Part shown: in pieces, positions 45,454 to 55,256 of the stretch
Layout of the letters: each line of letters starts with the position of its first letter
Position numbering within the stretch: position 1 is the stretch's first letter
From: JBPOIC01 sp052034865
GTDB taxonomy: Bacteria > UBA10199 > JADFYH01
Reading direction: 5' to 3'
Assembly: GCA_052034865.1 (NCBI GenBank)
Contig: JBPOIC010000040.1
Span: forward strand, 1-64,000
Length of the DNA: 64,000 nucleotides
Made by a program: the position numbers and the translations under genes
Notes under the pieces: model-generated
Seen by the model: the letters and a program-made list of their open reading frames with translations, nothing else
What the model was told of the DNA's origin: nothing
The model's database searches: none

Positions 45454-46716
45454 TTAAGAATTCTTTCTGATCTTAAATTTTTTTAGCACCGGCAGATATT
45501 TTTCATACACTTCAACTTCCAGAAAAACGCCTTCCTCTTCATAGTTTTTAGAAAGAATCCGTGCATACCGATGCAAAAAACTGATCAGACTTCCTTCTGC
45601 ATGTGGAATTAAAACCTTCACCTTTTTAAACTCGCGCGCCAGTTCATAATCCAAAAGGTTCAGCAAGGCCTCCAGATTGATTTTCTTTTCGGCTGAAATC
45701 ATCAATCCTTTTTCATTGGATGGACTTTGGAAGCCAATAAGATCGGCCTTATTGTAGATCTTCACGATAGGCTTACCCGCGAGATCGATTTCCTGAAGGA
45801 CTTTTTCTACCTGCTCAATTTGCTCTTTTTTGTTGGGATGGGAAATGTCGATCACGTGAATTAAAAGATCGGCGCCCGCAATTTCTTCGAAAGTCGCCTT
45901 GAAGGATTCTACCAAAGCGTGAGGAAGTTTTCGGATAAACCCGACCGTATCGGCGAGCAGCACTTCGCGACCGCTTGGCAATTTGAGTCGGCGGACAGTC
46001 GGATCGAGCGTGGCAAACAACTGATCTTCGACCAGCACATCGGCGTCTGTGAGGGTCCTCATTAAAGTGGATTTTCCCGCGTTGGTGTATCCAATGAGTG
46101 AAACGGTTGGCAGAGGAATCGTCAAACGTCGTGTGCGATGAAGTTTGCGGGCAGACTCAACCTTGGCGATTTCCTGGCGAATCCGCGTGATTTTTTCTCG
46201 GGCGCGACGTCGATCGACTTCCAACTGGGTTTCTCCTGGCCCACGAGTTCCAATCCCCCCCGCCTGTTTTGAAAAATGGCCCCACTGCCCAACCAGACGT
46301 GGAAGAAGATAGAGGGCCTGCGCCAGTTCAACCTGAAGTTTTCCTTCTCGTGTGCGAGCACGTTGCGCGAAAATATCGAGAATCAAACCAGTGCGATCGA
46401 CGACTTTAATTTTGAGTTTTTCTTCCAGGTTTCGATTTTGAGTTGGAGATAAATCTTCATCAAAGATCACCACATCAGCCTTCGTTTCTTTGACTCGCTC
46501 GGCAATCTCACTCACCTTTCCTTCGCCCACAAAATAAGCGGGATGAATTTGCCTGAGCTCCTGCTGGGCACTCCCCACCATTTTTCCCCCTGCAGTTTCC
46601 GTTAAATGCATGAGCTCATCAAACGATTCCCCCGCCTGTATACGGGTTTCATGCGGATGTCGGATTCCTACCAAAAATACTTTTTCGGGCTCGCGTTTGA
46701 TTTTTTTAGGAAGCAT
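45454..46716 (-). CDS. hflX: GTPase HflX
   Basis: A ribosome-associated GTPase that splits stalled or heat-damaged 70S ribosomes. The N-terminal domain ends with the HflX signature ERKLKVVDRTGLILDIFAQRAR-like KIKVVDRTGLILDIFAQRA; the Gly-rich GGIGTRGPGETQLE segment follows and is diagnostic. The G domain has G1 GYTNAGKST, G3 DTVGF, and G4 YNKADL-like IYNKADL. About 420 residues. The start at 46716 overlaps dnaE by 11 bases; a longer form from 46773 is open but not better supported. Neither has a clear Shine-Dalgarno. Confidence 0.92.
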   Translation of the reverse strand: MLPKKIKREPEKVFLVGIRHPHETRIQAGESFDELMHLTETAGGKMVGSAQQELRQIHPAYFVGEGKVSEIAERVKETKADVVIFDEDLSPTQNRNLEEKLKIKVVDRTGLILDIFAQRARTREGKLQVELAQALYLLPRLVGQWGHFSKQAGGIGTRGPGETQLEVDRRRAREKITRIRQEIAKVESARKLHRTRRLTIPLPTVSLIGYTNAGKSTLMRTLTDADVLVEDQLFATLDPTVRRLKLPSGREVLLADTVGFIRKLPHALVESFKATFEEIAGADLLIHVIDISHPNKKEQIEQVEKVLQEIDLAGKPIVKIYNKADLIGFQSPSNEKGLMISAEKKINLEALLNLLDYELAREFKKVKVLIPHAEGSLISFLHRYARILSKNYEEEGVFLEVEVYEKYLPVLKKFKIRKNS

Positions 46717-49700
46717 GTTGAAGAGGTTTTTGACCTTCGTAATTGATGACGACGGCATCTCCCAAAAGCTCATTTAAGGCATTTTGAAACTCAGGGCTCC
46801 ACTCAGTTTCAAGCTCGGGAGGCAAACGAAGGATGATATTTTGCTCTGGAGCAAGCAGATGCAATTGAATGGGAGATTTTCCAGGATATGAAAGAAGCAG
46901 CCGTTTGAAATCACGTAATTTGTCTTCGGTGAGTATCGTCGATTGAATCTGAATGCGAATGGCCGGAGAAGTCCCCTGGCACTCCTGGGCTTTCAGCGAG
47001 ACAATTTGATTGGCCAAAATCTTGGCATTCTCTTCGTTTAAATCGAGCTGGCCGCGAATGAGAATCGGCTCATCCGCCTTAATCAAGGCCTGTGCTTTGG
47101 CATACACATCCGAGAAGACCACCACCTCGACATGGCCTTTAAGATCTTCGAGAGTTAAAAACGCCATGCGATCACCTTTTTTCGTGAGGATTTCCTTCAA
47201 AGCCACCACGACCCCCGCCAGACTGACTTCATCTTTATCCTTCTGATTCTTAAGGGTCGATGTATCCACCGTACAAAGCTTCTGGATTTTTTGTAAATAA
47301 ATCGCCAGCGGATGACCGGTGATGTAAAACCCGATCGCTTCTTTTTCCATCTTGAGTTTATTCTCTTCGTTCCATTCCGGTATCACCGGAAGCTCGGGGA
47401 GTGCGGATTCTTTCTCACCTCCCTCAAAAAGATTTTTCTGACCACGCTCACGATCGCGTTGTTTTAAGGCGGCCTGATCGATTGCCAGATCGATACACTC
47501 AAAAGCCTGGGCTCGACTGATTTGTAAATTATCAAAAGCCCCACATTTGATGAGCGATTCAATCACCTTGCGGTTGACCCTTCTGGAATCAATCGATTCG
47601 CAGAAATGAAAAAAGGACTCAAACCGTCCAACCTGACCTCGCGCCTCGATAATACTTTCAATGGCGGCATCGCCGACATTCTTGACCGCGGCTAATCCAA
47701 ATCGGATCTCCTTTTCCGAAAGAACAGAAAAATATCGATAGGACTCATTCACATCCGGAGGCAGGACCGAAATGCCATGGGCGGAAAGATCGTTAATATA
47801 GATCAGGATCTTGTCGGTATCGCCCATTTCATGCGTGAGCAGGCTCGCCATGTATTCGGCCGTAAAATGCGTTTTTAAATAGGCGGTTTGATAAGAAACA
47901 AGGGCATAGGCCGCACTGTGCGATTTATTGAAGCCGTACTCGGCAAACTTGGCCATCAGATCAAAAATCTTTTCGGCTTTTTTGGAAGGAATTTTGTTTT
48001 TCGCGGACCCGCCCTGAAAACGCTCCCGCTGCTGAGCCATTTCTTCCGGTTTCTTTTTTCCCATCGCACGCCGCAACAGATCGGCATCGCCCAAGGAAAA
48101 GCGCGCCAAAGCCGAGGCAATCTGCATGACCTGTTCCTGATACACAATGACACCATATGTATCTTTGAGAATGGGCTCAAGCTGGGATAACTCATACGCA
48201 ATCGGCGTACGGCCGTGTTTGCGGTTGATGAAGTCATCGACCATCCCGCTCCCCAGAGGACCTGGACGATATAAAGCCACCAAAGCGATGAGATCTTCAA
48301 AACAGTTGGGTTTGAGTTTAACGAGCAAATCACGCATGCCCGAGGATTCCAGCTGAAACACTCCCAATCCGTCGCCGGAAGAAAGCATCTGATAGACCGC
48401 AGAATCTTCCATGGATATCTGGAGGAGATTCAGATCGATCTCCCGTGAACGTTTGATAATCTTCAGCGTATTTTCGATCACCGTCAGTGTTTTGAGTCCC
48501 AAAAAGTCGAATTTGACCAGACCGATTTTTTCGACGGCCTTCATGTCGAATTGGGTCACGACTTCTTCGTTTTGCCCCCGATAAAGTGGCATGAACTCGG
48601 TGAGCGGACGATCGGAGATCACGACCCCAGCTGCATGGGTCGAGGCATGCCGGGTCAGTCCTTCGAGAGAGCGTGCAATCGAGAGCAGCTGTTTGACCTT
48701 TGGCTGGGAACTCTCCAGCTCCTTAAGGCGCGGCTCCTGTTTTAAAGCCTCTTCGAGCGTAATATTTAAAGTATTCGGTATCAGCTTTGCGATACGGTCC
48801 ACATCGCCATACGGCATGTCGAGCACACGCCCTACATCGCGGATGACTGCCTTGGCCTTCATCTTTCCATACGTGATGATCTGAGAAACACTTCCGTATT
48901 TTTTTGTGACGTAGTCGATCACCTCGTCGCGTCGGTTCATACAGAAATCGATATCCATATCCGGCATGCTAATACGCTCTGGATTTAAAAAACGCTCAAA
49001 GAGAAGATGGTAAGGAATTGGATCAAGGTCGGTAATCTTGAGACAGTAGGCGACCAGGCTTCCGGCCGCAGACCCACGTCCTGGGCCGACGGGAATTCCC
49101 TGGGATTTGGCGTAATTTATAAAATCGGAAACGATGAGAAAGTAGCTGGGAAAGCCCATCGAGATAATCGTCTTAAGCTCAAACTCCAAACGCTCCAGGT
49201 ATTTCTCGCGCGATGGAGGAGTGGAAGTAGGTATTTTGGAGATCTCCTGCCAACGATCCTCAAACCCCTCATAAACTTTTTTCTTTAAAAAACTTTCCAG
49301 ATTTTCATCTTCTTCGAGGGTGAATTTCGGAAAATAATATTGTCCAAAATGAAACTGAAACTGACAGGCTTCGGCAATCTTTCGCGTGTTTTCGAGCGCC
49401 TCTGGATATTCTGAAAAAAGCTCACACATCTCTTCGGGTGATTTTAGATAAAACTCACTGCCATCATAGGAAGGACGATCTTCTTCATGCAATTTGTGGT
49501 TGGATTGAATGCACAGCAGGGCCTCATGCGCTTCACGATCTTCTCGCAAGAGGTAATGAACATTGTTGGTGACGACTAGGGGAAGAGATTCTGAGCGGGC
49601 AATTTGAATCAAACCTTCATTCACAAGCTTTTCATGCGCCAGGCCGTGATCGCCCAGCTCCAGATAAAAATGGCCCGGATAAATTTCTGCCAGCTCGCGC

Positions 49701-50188
49701 GCAGCCTGTTTTGCTTCTTCTGTTTTTCCTTCGATGAGCCGCCGCGGAATCTCTCCACGGGCACAGCAGGAAAGAGCAATCAGACCGGTGGAATATGTTT
49801 TTAGAACTTCTTTATCGACGCGAGGCTTGTAATAAAATCCCTCGAGATAACTTAAACTGATCAGGCGACACAGATTGCGATAGCCTTCTTCGTCCTGGAC
49901 GAGAAGGATCAAATGCGAAAGGTGCGACTCTTTAAACTTCTGATTTTTCTCACGGCAGGATCCTTGCGGCAGATAGTACACCTCCGCTCCATAGATTGGA
50001 TGGATCCCCTCTTTCTTGGCCTTCTCGTAAAACTCCACTGCTCCAAACAAATTGGCGTGATCGGTCACGGCAACGGCATTCATTCCGAGTTTTTTGGTTT
50101 GGGACACCAGGCGCTCGAGCGAAATTGCGCCTTGGAGAAGGCTATATTGGGAGTGGACGTGCAGATGGACGAAGTCTTTTGGATTCAC
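46706..50188 (-). CDS. dnaE: DNA polymerase III subunit alpha
   Basis: The replicative polymerase, 1160 residues. PHP domain at the N-terminus (FVHLHVHSQYSLLQGAISL; HVHSQ and VTDHANLFG), palm domain with the catalytic aspartates in MPDMDIDFC (about residue 400-408) and GPGRGSAAGSLVAYCL just before, the KxxGLVKFDFLGLKTL region, the YQEQVMQIA and GYNKSHSAAYA-type GFNKSHSAAYALVSYQTAYLK finger motif, then an OB fold (about 980-1060). Sequence organisation is DnaE1-like, with the standard length. Confidence 0.97.
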   Translation of the reverse strand: MNPKDFVHLHVHSQYSLLQGAISLERLVSQTKKLGMNAVAVTDHANLFGAVEFYEKAKKEGIHPIYGAEVYYLPQGSCREKNQKFKESHLSHLILLVQDEEGYRNLCRLISLSYLEGFYYKPRVDKEVLKTYSTGLIALSCCARGEIPRRLIEGKTEEAKQAARELAEIYPGHFYLELGDHGLAHEKLVNEGLIQIARSESLPLVVTNNVHYLLREDREAHEALLCIQSNHKLHEEDRPSYDGSEFYLKSPEEMCELFSEYPEALENTRKIAEACQFQFHFGQYYFPKFTLEEDENLESFLKKKVYEGFEDRWQEISKIPTSTPPSREKYLERLEFELKTIISMGFPSYFLIVSDFINYAKSQGIPVGPGRGSAAGSLVAYCLKITDLDPIPYHLLFERFLNPERISMPDMDIDFCMNRRDEVIDYVTKKYGSVSQIITYGKMKAKAVIRDVGRVLDMPYGDVDRIAKLIPNTLNITLEEALKQEPRLKELESSQPKVKQLLSIARSLEGLTRHASTHAAGVVISDRPLTEFMPLYRGQNEEVVTQFDMKAVEKIGLVKFDFLGLKTLTVIENTLKIIKRSREIDLNLLQISMEDSAVYQMLSSGDGLGVFQLESSGMRDLLVKLKPNCFEDLIALVALYRPGPLGSGMVDDFINRKHGRTPIAYELSQLEPILKDTYGVIVYQEQVMQIASALARFSLGDADLLRRAMGKKKPEEMAQQRERFQGGSAKNKIPSKKAEKIFDLMAKFAEYGFNKSHSAAYALVSYQTAYLKTHFTAEYMASLLTHEMGDTDKILIYINDLSAHGISVLPPDVNESYRYFSVLSEKEIRFGLAAVKNVGDAAIESIIEARGQVGRFESFFHFCESIDSRRVNRKVIESLIKCGAFDNLQISRAQAFECIDLAIDQAALKQRDRERGQKNLFEGGEKESALPELPVIPEWNEENKLKMEKEAIGFYITGHPLAIYLQKIQKLCTVDTSTLKNQKDKDEVSLAGVVVALKEILTKKGDRMAFLTLEDLKGHVEVVVFSDVYAKAQALIKADEPILIRGQLDLNEENAKILANQIVSLKAQECQGTSPAIRIQIQSTILTEDKLRDFKRLLLSYPGKSPIQLHLLAPEQNIILRLPPELETEWSPEFQNALNELLGDAVVINYEGQKPLQHAS

Positions 50189-50324
50189 GGGTCTTCAGAG
50201 TGAAGAATAAGATGACGTTTTGATACTTCGTCCTGAAAAGGACAAAGAAAATCCGATTGAATTTCTGTCTTGCGTAACGTGCGGCAGAGGATGTGTCAAC
50301 GGTGGGGACTCAGGATTTTCAAAC

Positions 50325-51821
50325 TCATCGTTTCCTGCTTGGATAAGGACTTTTGTGCCCTTCCTTCTTTTTTCCATCCGAGCGCTTTTCGTGAGCACGA
50401 TGAGAAGACGGTTTTCCATATGAACTTCGAGGGTGACCTTTTCCTCCTTTGTCTTTCCAGTTCGTCCGTCTGGAGTCTGGTTTTTCATTCTGGACAAAAG
50501 ATGCCTTGGGTCGCGGCTCCTCAGTGACCTCAAAAAGTTCTTTAAAACGCATTTCCAAAAATCGACCGACGATTTCTTCTTTGGTCATGCTGGAAATTTC
50601 TTCCAACCATTCTTTCCCCAACAATTCACTCGCGCGTCCATGAAAACGGGAGGCCTTGAATTCGGCCAACACTTTCAAAATCTTTTTCTCGGCGATATCT
50701 TTACGACTGGGCGGTTTTCCTTCCCGCATGCGGCTACGGGTCATTTTCTCAATCCGATGGATCAAGTCCATATGACTCGGAGTCACCAGACTCATCGCAA
50801 CACCCGATTTTCCGCTACGAGCGGTTCTGCCAATCCGGTGGACATAACTGTCGAGCTCTCGTGGAATCGAATAGTTGATCACATGGGTGACATCTTTGAC
50901 ATCGAGTCCGCGCGAAGCAACATCGGTACAAATGAGGATTTGGACCCGTCGGTCCCGGAAGGCCTGCATCGCGCGTTCGCGGGCGTTTTGATCCATGTCA
51001 CCCTGCAGACAATCGACCTGATAACCCCGTTGGGAGAGAAAGCGTGCAAGATCGACGACGAGGGATTTGGTTTGACAGAAAATTAGCCCATAAAAATTCT
51101 CAGCCGCATCGATCAACTTACACAAAAGATCGGGTTTGCTTCCTTCGCGGGTGAGGTAATAGAGCTGCTCGACGGTCGAGGAGAGCATCTCTGTTCTGTT
51201 GATCTGAACCATCTTCGGATATTTCAGATAGGTATCGGCAACCCGTCTCACCTCCGAGCTCATCGTGGCCGAAAATAGCCAAACCTGGCAGATACTGCGG
51301 GGAATGGATTTTAAGATTATTTCCAGATCTTCTTTAAAACCCATCGAAATCATTTCATCGGCTTCATCAAGAACAAGCGTTTGGATCGCATCGAGTTTCA
51401 AAGTTCCCCGCTCGAGATGATCGATCAATCGCCCTGGGGTTCCGACTACGACGTGAGCACCTTCCTTTAAACCGTGCAATTGATCGCCAAAACCGGCCCC
51501 TCCGTACACAGGAAGAGATTTTATTTTCAGGTGCTTTCCCAACTGCTGAACTTGACCCGAAACCTGCAGGGCCAACTCGCGAGTGGGACAGAGCACCAAA
51601 ACCTGGGGTTTTTTGTGGGATGTATCGATAGTTTGAAGGAAGGGAATGGAAAAGGCCGCTGTTTTTCCGGTACCGGTTGCAGCAAGGCCGATTAAATCGG
51701 TTCGCCCTTCTAAAAGAATGGGAAGGGTTTGTGCCTGGATGGGACTGGGTTTTTCAAAATGCATTTCCTCAATGGCACGAAGCAAGGGAGCTTTAAGCTC
51801 AAAATCTTTAAATGTTTTCAT
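50325..51821 (-). CDS. DEAD-box RNA helicase
   Basis: An RNA helicase of the DeaD/CshA/RhlE group. All nine conserved motifs are visible, including the Q motif (F-x..PSPIQAQTLP), motif I ATGTGKTAAFS, motif Ia PTRELALQV, DEADEM for motif II, SAT in motif III, and HRIGRTARSGKSG for motif VI. The start chosen is the ATG at 51821 (family-like N-terminus MKTFKDFELK..., AAGAG ten bases upstream); an ATG at 51863 adds 14 residues. The C-terminus carries an RNA-binding tail rich in Lys, Arg, Ser and Gly (about the last 60 residues), often seen in CshA and SrmB-like proteins. Confidence 0.95.
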   Translation of the reverse strand: MKTFKDFELKAPLLRAIEEMHFEKPSPIQAQTLPILLEGRTDLIGLAATGTGKTAAFSIPFLQTIDTSHKKPQVLVLCPTRELALQVSGQVQQLGKHLKIKSLPVYGGAGFGDQLHGLKEGAHVVVGTPGRLIDHLERGTLKLDAIQTLVLDEADEMISMGFKEDLEIILKSIPRSICQVWLFSATMSSEVRRVADTYLKYPKMVQINRTEMLSSTVEQLYYLTREGSKPDLLCKLIDAAENFYGLIFCQTKSLVVDLARFLSQRGYQVDCLQGDMDQNARERAMQAFRDRRVQILICTDVASRGLDVKDVTHVINYSIPRELDSYVHRIGRTARSGKSGVAMSLVTPSHMDLIHRIEKMTRSRMREGKPPSRKDIAEKKILKVLAEFKASRFHGRASELLGKEWLEEISSMTKEEIVGRFLEMRFKELFEVTEEPRPKASFVQNEKPDSRRTNWKDKGGKGHPRSSYGKPSSHRAHEKRSDGKKKEGHKSPYPSRKR

Positions 51822-51912
51822 AGATGCATGGCTCTTAGCACGTCTTGAGAAAAACGCATCCATAGAATGCGTGATGAGTGCATTTTCTTTTCGTCAAAAA
51901 AGACAGTCCTGT

Positions 51913-53208
51913 TCAGGGTTTTAAAAAACGGGCGGGAAGATCTCCGAGATATTTCAGATAAAATCGGAAGGATTCGTATTTGGGAGTAAAGAGTTTTTGG
52001 GATTTGTAAATCCCGTGATGTCCCGAAACATGATAGCTCACCATGCAAACCAGCAAGGCATAGAGTCCAATCGAAGATCCAAAAAGCTCCATCGCCATCA
52101 GGGTACAGGCCAGGGGCGTATTCGCAGCCCCAGCAAACACCGCCACAAAACCTAAAGCGGCAAATAGGGGAAGCGACTCATGAAACATTGAAGACAGACT
52201 ACTTCCCAGCGTCGCCCCGATATAAACCAGAGGAATAAATTCTCCTCCTTTAAATCCGGAACCCACCGTGAGTGCAGTTAAGAAACCTTTGAATAGGGGC
52301 ACCTTCCCTTCCATCACGTAAGTAAAAGCATTTCCAATCACTTCAATCCCTAGTCCCTGATACCAGGCGGCACTTACTCCTTGGTAGGCGATCAGAAGCA
52401 CTATTCCACCCACGAAGGGTTTGAGCGGTGGATAAAAATCAAATTTTTTAAGGACAGACTCCACAACGTGAGTCATTTTGGAAAAAAGCAAGGCCACGAT
52501 CCCACACACCATGCCTAAAAGAAAAATTTTAGGAAGGAGATAGAAATCAAAAGAGATCGAGCCAATTCGCGGATAAACAGAATGAGGGGCATGCAAAAAT
52601 CGCGTGGTTTCGTAGGCGACAAGCGAGGCAATCAAACATTCAAACCAGGCAAAAAACCGCAGTCGTCCAATGTGAACGACTTCCATTCCAAAAATCCATC
52701 CCGCCCACGGAGCGCCAATCCCCGCACCAAAAGCGGCTCCTACGCCAGCGACCAACAGGATTTTTCTTTCTTCGCGTTCGATTTTAAAAATGGATGACAG
52801 CTGGTCGGCCAAAGTCGCGCCCATCTGAACAATTGTTCCTTCCCTTCCTGCCGATCCACCAAACAGATGTGTGATCAGGGTGCCAAGCAACACCAGCGGC
52901 GCCATTCGAAGAGGCACCCGGTTTTTTGGATCATGAATCTCTTCCAAAATCAGATTATTTCCACCCGCGACGTTTTTTCCATAAAGATGATAAAGCCAGC
53001 CCACTCCAAATCCAGCCATCGGCAAAAACCAGACAAGTCCCGGATGATTTTGGCGAGTGCGTGTCGCCTGATCGAGCAGAATCAAAAACACGGAAGCGAT
53101 CCCTCCCGCCAGAAGCCCAACCAGAAGGCTATAATAGGACCAGCGGAGGTAGCGTTTTATAGAGGGAATAGTTTTTTGGACTTGAGATGATTGTAAAAGA
53201 AATTCCAA
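51913..53208 (-). CDS. CLC-family anion transporter, fluoride/proton-antiporter-like
   Basis: A 431-residue CLC protein with many transmembrane segments. The pore motifs are variant: the first reads GGNNLILEEIHDP (N84/N85) in place of the chloride-channel GSGIP, and the gating-glutamate motif is SAGREGT (E123) in place of GREGP. Both are features I associate with the CLC-F group of bacterial fluoride/proton antiporters, where the central Ser is replaced by Met or Asn. The second signature GFKGGEFIPLVYIGATLGS is present. Fluoride export is inference; no fluoride riboswitch was found upstream, and it could still move chloride. Confidence 0.82.
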   Translation of the reverse strand: MEFLLQSSQVQKTIPSIKRYLRWSYYSLLVGLLAGGIASVFLILLDQATRTRQNHPGLVWFLPMAGFGVGWLYHLYGKNVAGGNNLILEEIHDPKNRVPLRMAPLVLLGTLITHLFGGSAGREGTIVQMGATLADQLSSIFKIEREERKILLVAGVGAAFGAGIGAPWAGWIFGMEVVHIGRLRFFAWFECLIASLVAYETTRFLHAPHSVYPRIGSISFDFYLLPKIFLLGMVCGIVALLFSKMTHVVESVLKKFDFYPPLKPFVGGIVLLIAYQGVSAAWYQGLGIEVIGNAFTYVMEGKVPLFKGFLTALTVGSGFKGGEFIPLVYIGATLGSSLSSMFHESLPLFAALGFVAVFAGAANTPLACTLMAMELFGSSIGLYALLVCMVSYHVSGHHGIYKSQKLFTPKYESFRFYLKYLGDLPARFLKP

Positions 53209-53306
53209 TTTTATCTCTTATCCCCATGATGGGGTTCGCAGTTTATATAGGCGTATCCAGAAAGGCCGGATAAGAGAACAAAAAAAGTGATTTCGTTCAA
53301 GATGAT

Positions 53307-54299
53307 TTATAAGGCAAGGGTGAGGGTCGGCGTCAAAAAAAGGAATAAGGAAGTGAATGAGGATGAAGTTGGAAGAGAAGCGAAAGATCTTCGAAGAAGA
53401 AAATCTTCATGGATTTTCAGGCGATTGGAAGAAAGAGGAGCATTCGAAAGATCGATAAATTGAGGAATTTCTCGCGCGTGATCAAAAATCATCCAGCGAT
53501 CTTCATGAAACAACCGGCTATAAAACACCTGAAAAATTCCGGTTTCATTTTTAAGATAAACAGAATGCGTCTTGGGATTGAGGATGTAATTCGGCGGAAG
53601 CTCCGAAGCATCACCATCAAAAAGGTAGGGAGCCAAATCATTGGGAAGAAATTTCTCCCGAACGATTTTTTTCATTTCGGAAGTTAGAGAGACATCGTTC
53701 TCAGCGAAACTGTTAGCGCCAACCTCTCCTTCACTGGCAGGGCCTTTTCCCAAAAACTGGAGCAGATTTTCAATTAAGATTTGATCGGGAACCCAGACAA
53801 TATCTTTGATCGATGAGAAAGCAGAGAGAGGCTTGAACTTTTTTTGAGGCAGATGAGCAATGCCACTCACGGGCTCACCAATAGGTTCTTCTGTAAAACG
53901 TTTACAAGGCTCACGAAAACGCCCCTGCCCTCCCCAATCCTTGGATTTAGAAAATACTCGGTTTGCCGCTCTGTAGTGAGCTTTTTCGAGATAACGGAGC
54001 CGAAAATCCTGAAAGTTGGAAAGCATTTCCTTCAATACACTTCTTGTAAGGCTTTTAACTTTGAAGATTTTACTTTTTCCTTCAAGATAAATATCGGTGC
54101 ACTCCCGAGCACACTCTGGAATTAATAGGTTCTCCGAAGACCAGACCTCTCTTTGGATTTCAGCTTCATCCAGCATTCTGGGATCTTTTCCCTCCCGACA
54201 TGAAACCTTTACCTCCATCGTGCACTTATAAACGCACTGTAGAATGGTATCTTTCTCTTCAAGGCTAAGTTGATTTGTATGAAAAGATGTTTGAGACAT
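53307..54299 (-). CDS. Hypothetical protein with Cys-containing N-terminus
   Basis: A 330-residue protein, not recognised. No signal peptide. The N-terminal quarter has Cys residues spaced C22, C26, C34, C64, C68 (by eye), suggestive of metal binding or disulfides: LQCVYKCTMEVKVSC and PECARECTD. The middle is charged with helical segments, and it ends in a hydrophobic run (residues about 316-330; SFTSLFLFLTPTLTLAL) that could be a membrane tail. The gene stands between the CLC transporter and the tandem exported pair; its own promoter is expected upstream of 54299. Confidence 0.6.
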   Translation of the reverse strand: MSQTSFHTNQLSLEEKDTILQCVYKCTMEVKVSCREGKDPRMLDEAEIQREVWSSENLLIPECARECTDIYLEGKSKIFKVKSLTRSVLKEMLSNFQDFRLRYLEKAHYRAANRVFSKSKDWGGQGRFREPCKRFTEEPIGEPVSGIAHLPQKKFKPLSAFSSIKDIVWVPDQILIENLLQFLGKGPASEGEVGANSFAENDVSLTSEMKKIVREKFLPNDLAPYLFDGDASELPPNYILNPKTHSVYLKNETGIFQVFYSRLFHEDRWMIFDHAREIPQFIDLSNAPLSSNRLKIHEDFLLRRSFASLPTSSSFTSLFLFLTPTLTLAL

Positions 54300-54445
54300 A
54301 AGCTCACAAAATTTTTATTTGGATTGAAATAGATAGTGTCCGAAACAAAACTCACAAACGCTTTAGTTTTTCATTCAAAAAATGAGAAGGATTTTTTTTG
54401 GAGGGAGGAAAGAGGTCTGAAAATCGGACGATACCGTCTGAATTT

Positions 54446-55240
54446 TCAATAAGATTGAAACGATTGGCTTTGGGGCGTACTCACAGTGCACGTGAGAGTC
54501 TGATCATCACAGACGATGGGTCCCAAACAAGAGTTCCCTACCCCTAGTGTGGAAGGATCGATCAGGTCATAATTATAACCAAAAGGGTTACTTGTGACTG
54601 CCGCGCCATAAGGGACCACGCTCGCCGGAGAGTGAGCGCCATTGATGTAAGTTGAAGATGTATAAGAAGAATCCAGAGACATCACGCCGATACTCAAACA
54701 CCACCCTGCAACGTCAGGAGCATCCCCTGGCCAAGAACATCCAGGGAGCCCACAGGGAGTACTACCAGCAATTGTCTTTATGAAGTAAATGCCGTTGTAG
54801 ATCAGATTGTATAAATAATTTTGTCCTACATTAATACTTTGGCCCGAACTGAAAGAGACCGGCTGCACCATTACTCCACCCGCATTGTTTCCAGAGACCA
54901 CACTTCCATAACACGATGAACAATCATTAATATCAAAAGCCGCAATATATAATCCATGCCCCGTAACCGAAGCACCTGTCGCATTTGTTATTGAAATATT
55001 TGAGGACGCTGAATTTACAACATCCTGTGCAGTCATTAATGCTTCAGTGCTAAAAGGTGGAGGTGGAGTGGTTGGTTCTGGATCAGACGGCGGTGGATCT
55101 GGGTCAGCTGGCGGTGTTTCTGGATCAGATGGAGGTGCCGACGGATCAGATGGCGTCGCCCCCCGATGATCGTCTAAACATGCGGGAAAAACAAAAATCA
55201 TTATGAATAAAAAGATAACATAAGCTTGTCTTTTTACCAT
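54446..55240 (-). CDS. Exported Asp/Pro-linker lipoprotein, paralog of the adjacent upstream gene
   Basis: A 264-residue predicted lipoprotein from the ATG at 55240 (AAGGG eleven bases upstream; a longer form from 55285 overlaps the neighbour by 29 bases). The signal peptide ends in a lipobox-like FVFPAC. A Pro/Asp/Ser hinge follows, with five or so units of the form PSDPE or PPADPD, then a domain of about 200 residues that shares conserved motifs with the product of the adjacent gene: NYLYNLIYN, G-x-P-G-C-S-W, WCLSIGVM and a C-terminal GPIVCDDQTLTCTV. Function unknown. Six to eight Cys residues in the shared domain suggest disulfides. Confidence 0.7.
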   Translation of the reverse strand: MVKRQAYVIFLFIMIFVFPACLDDHRGATPSDPSAPPSDPETPPADPDPPPSDPEPTTPPPPFSTEALMTAQDVVNSASSNISITNATGASVTGHGLYIAAFDINDCSSCYGSVVSGNNAGGVMVQPVSFSSGQSINVGQNYLYNLIYNGIYFIKTIAGSTPCGLPGCSWPGDAPDVAGWCLSIGVMSLDSSYTSSTYINGAHSPASVVPYGAAVTSNPFGYNYDLIDPSTLGVGNSCLGPIVCDDQTLTCTVSTPQSQSFQSY

Positions 55241-55256
55241 AGCTAAAGAGCCCTTC

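Noticed and set aside
53209..53306. Possible fluoride riboswitch before the CLC gene
   Set aside because: The leader contains a short CCCC-ATC-ATGGGG repeat but no match to the pseudoknot consensus of the crcB motif by eye.
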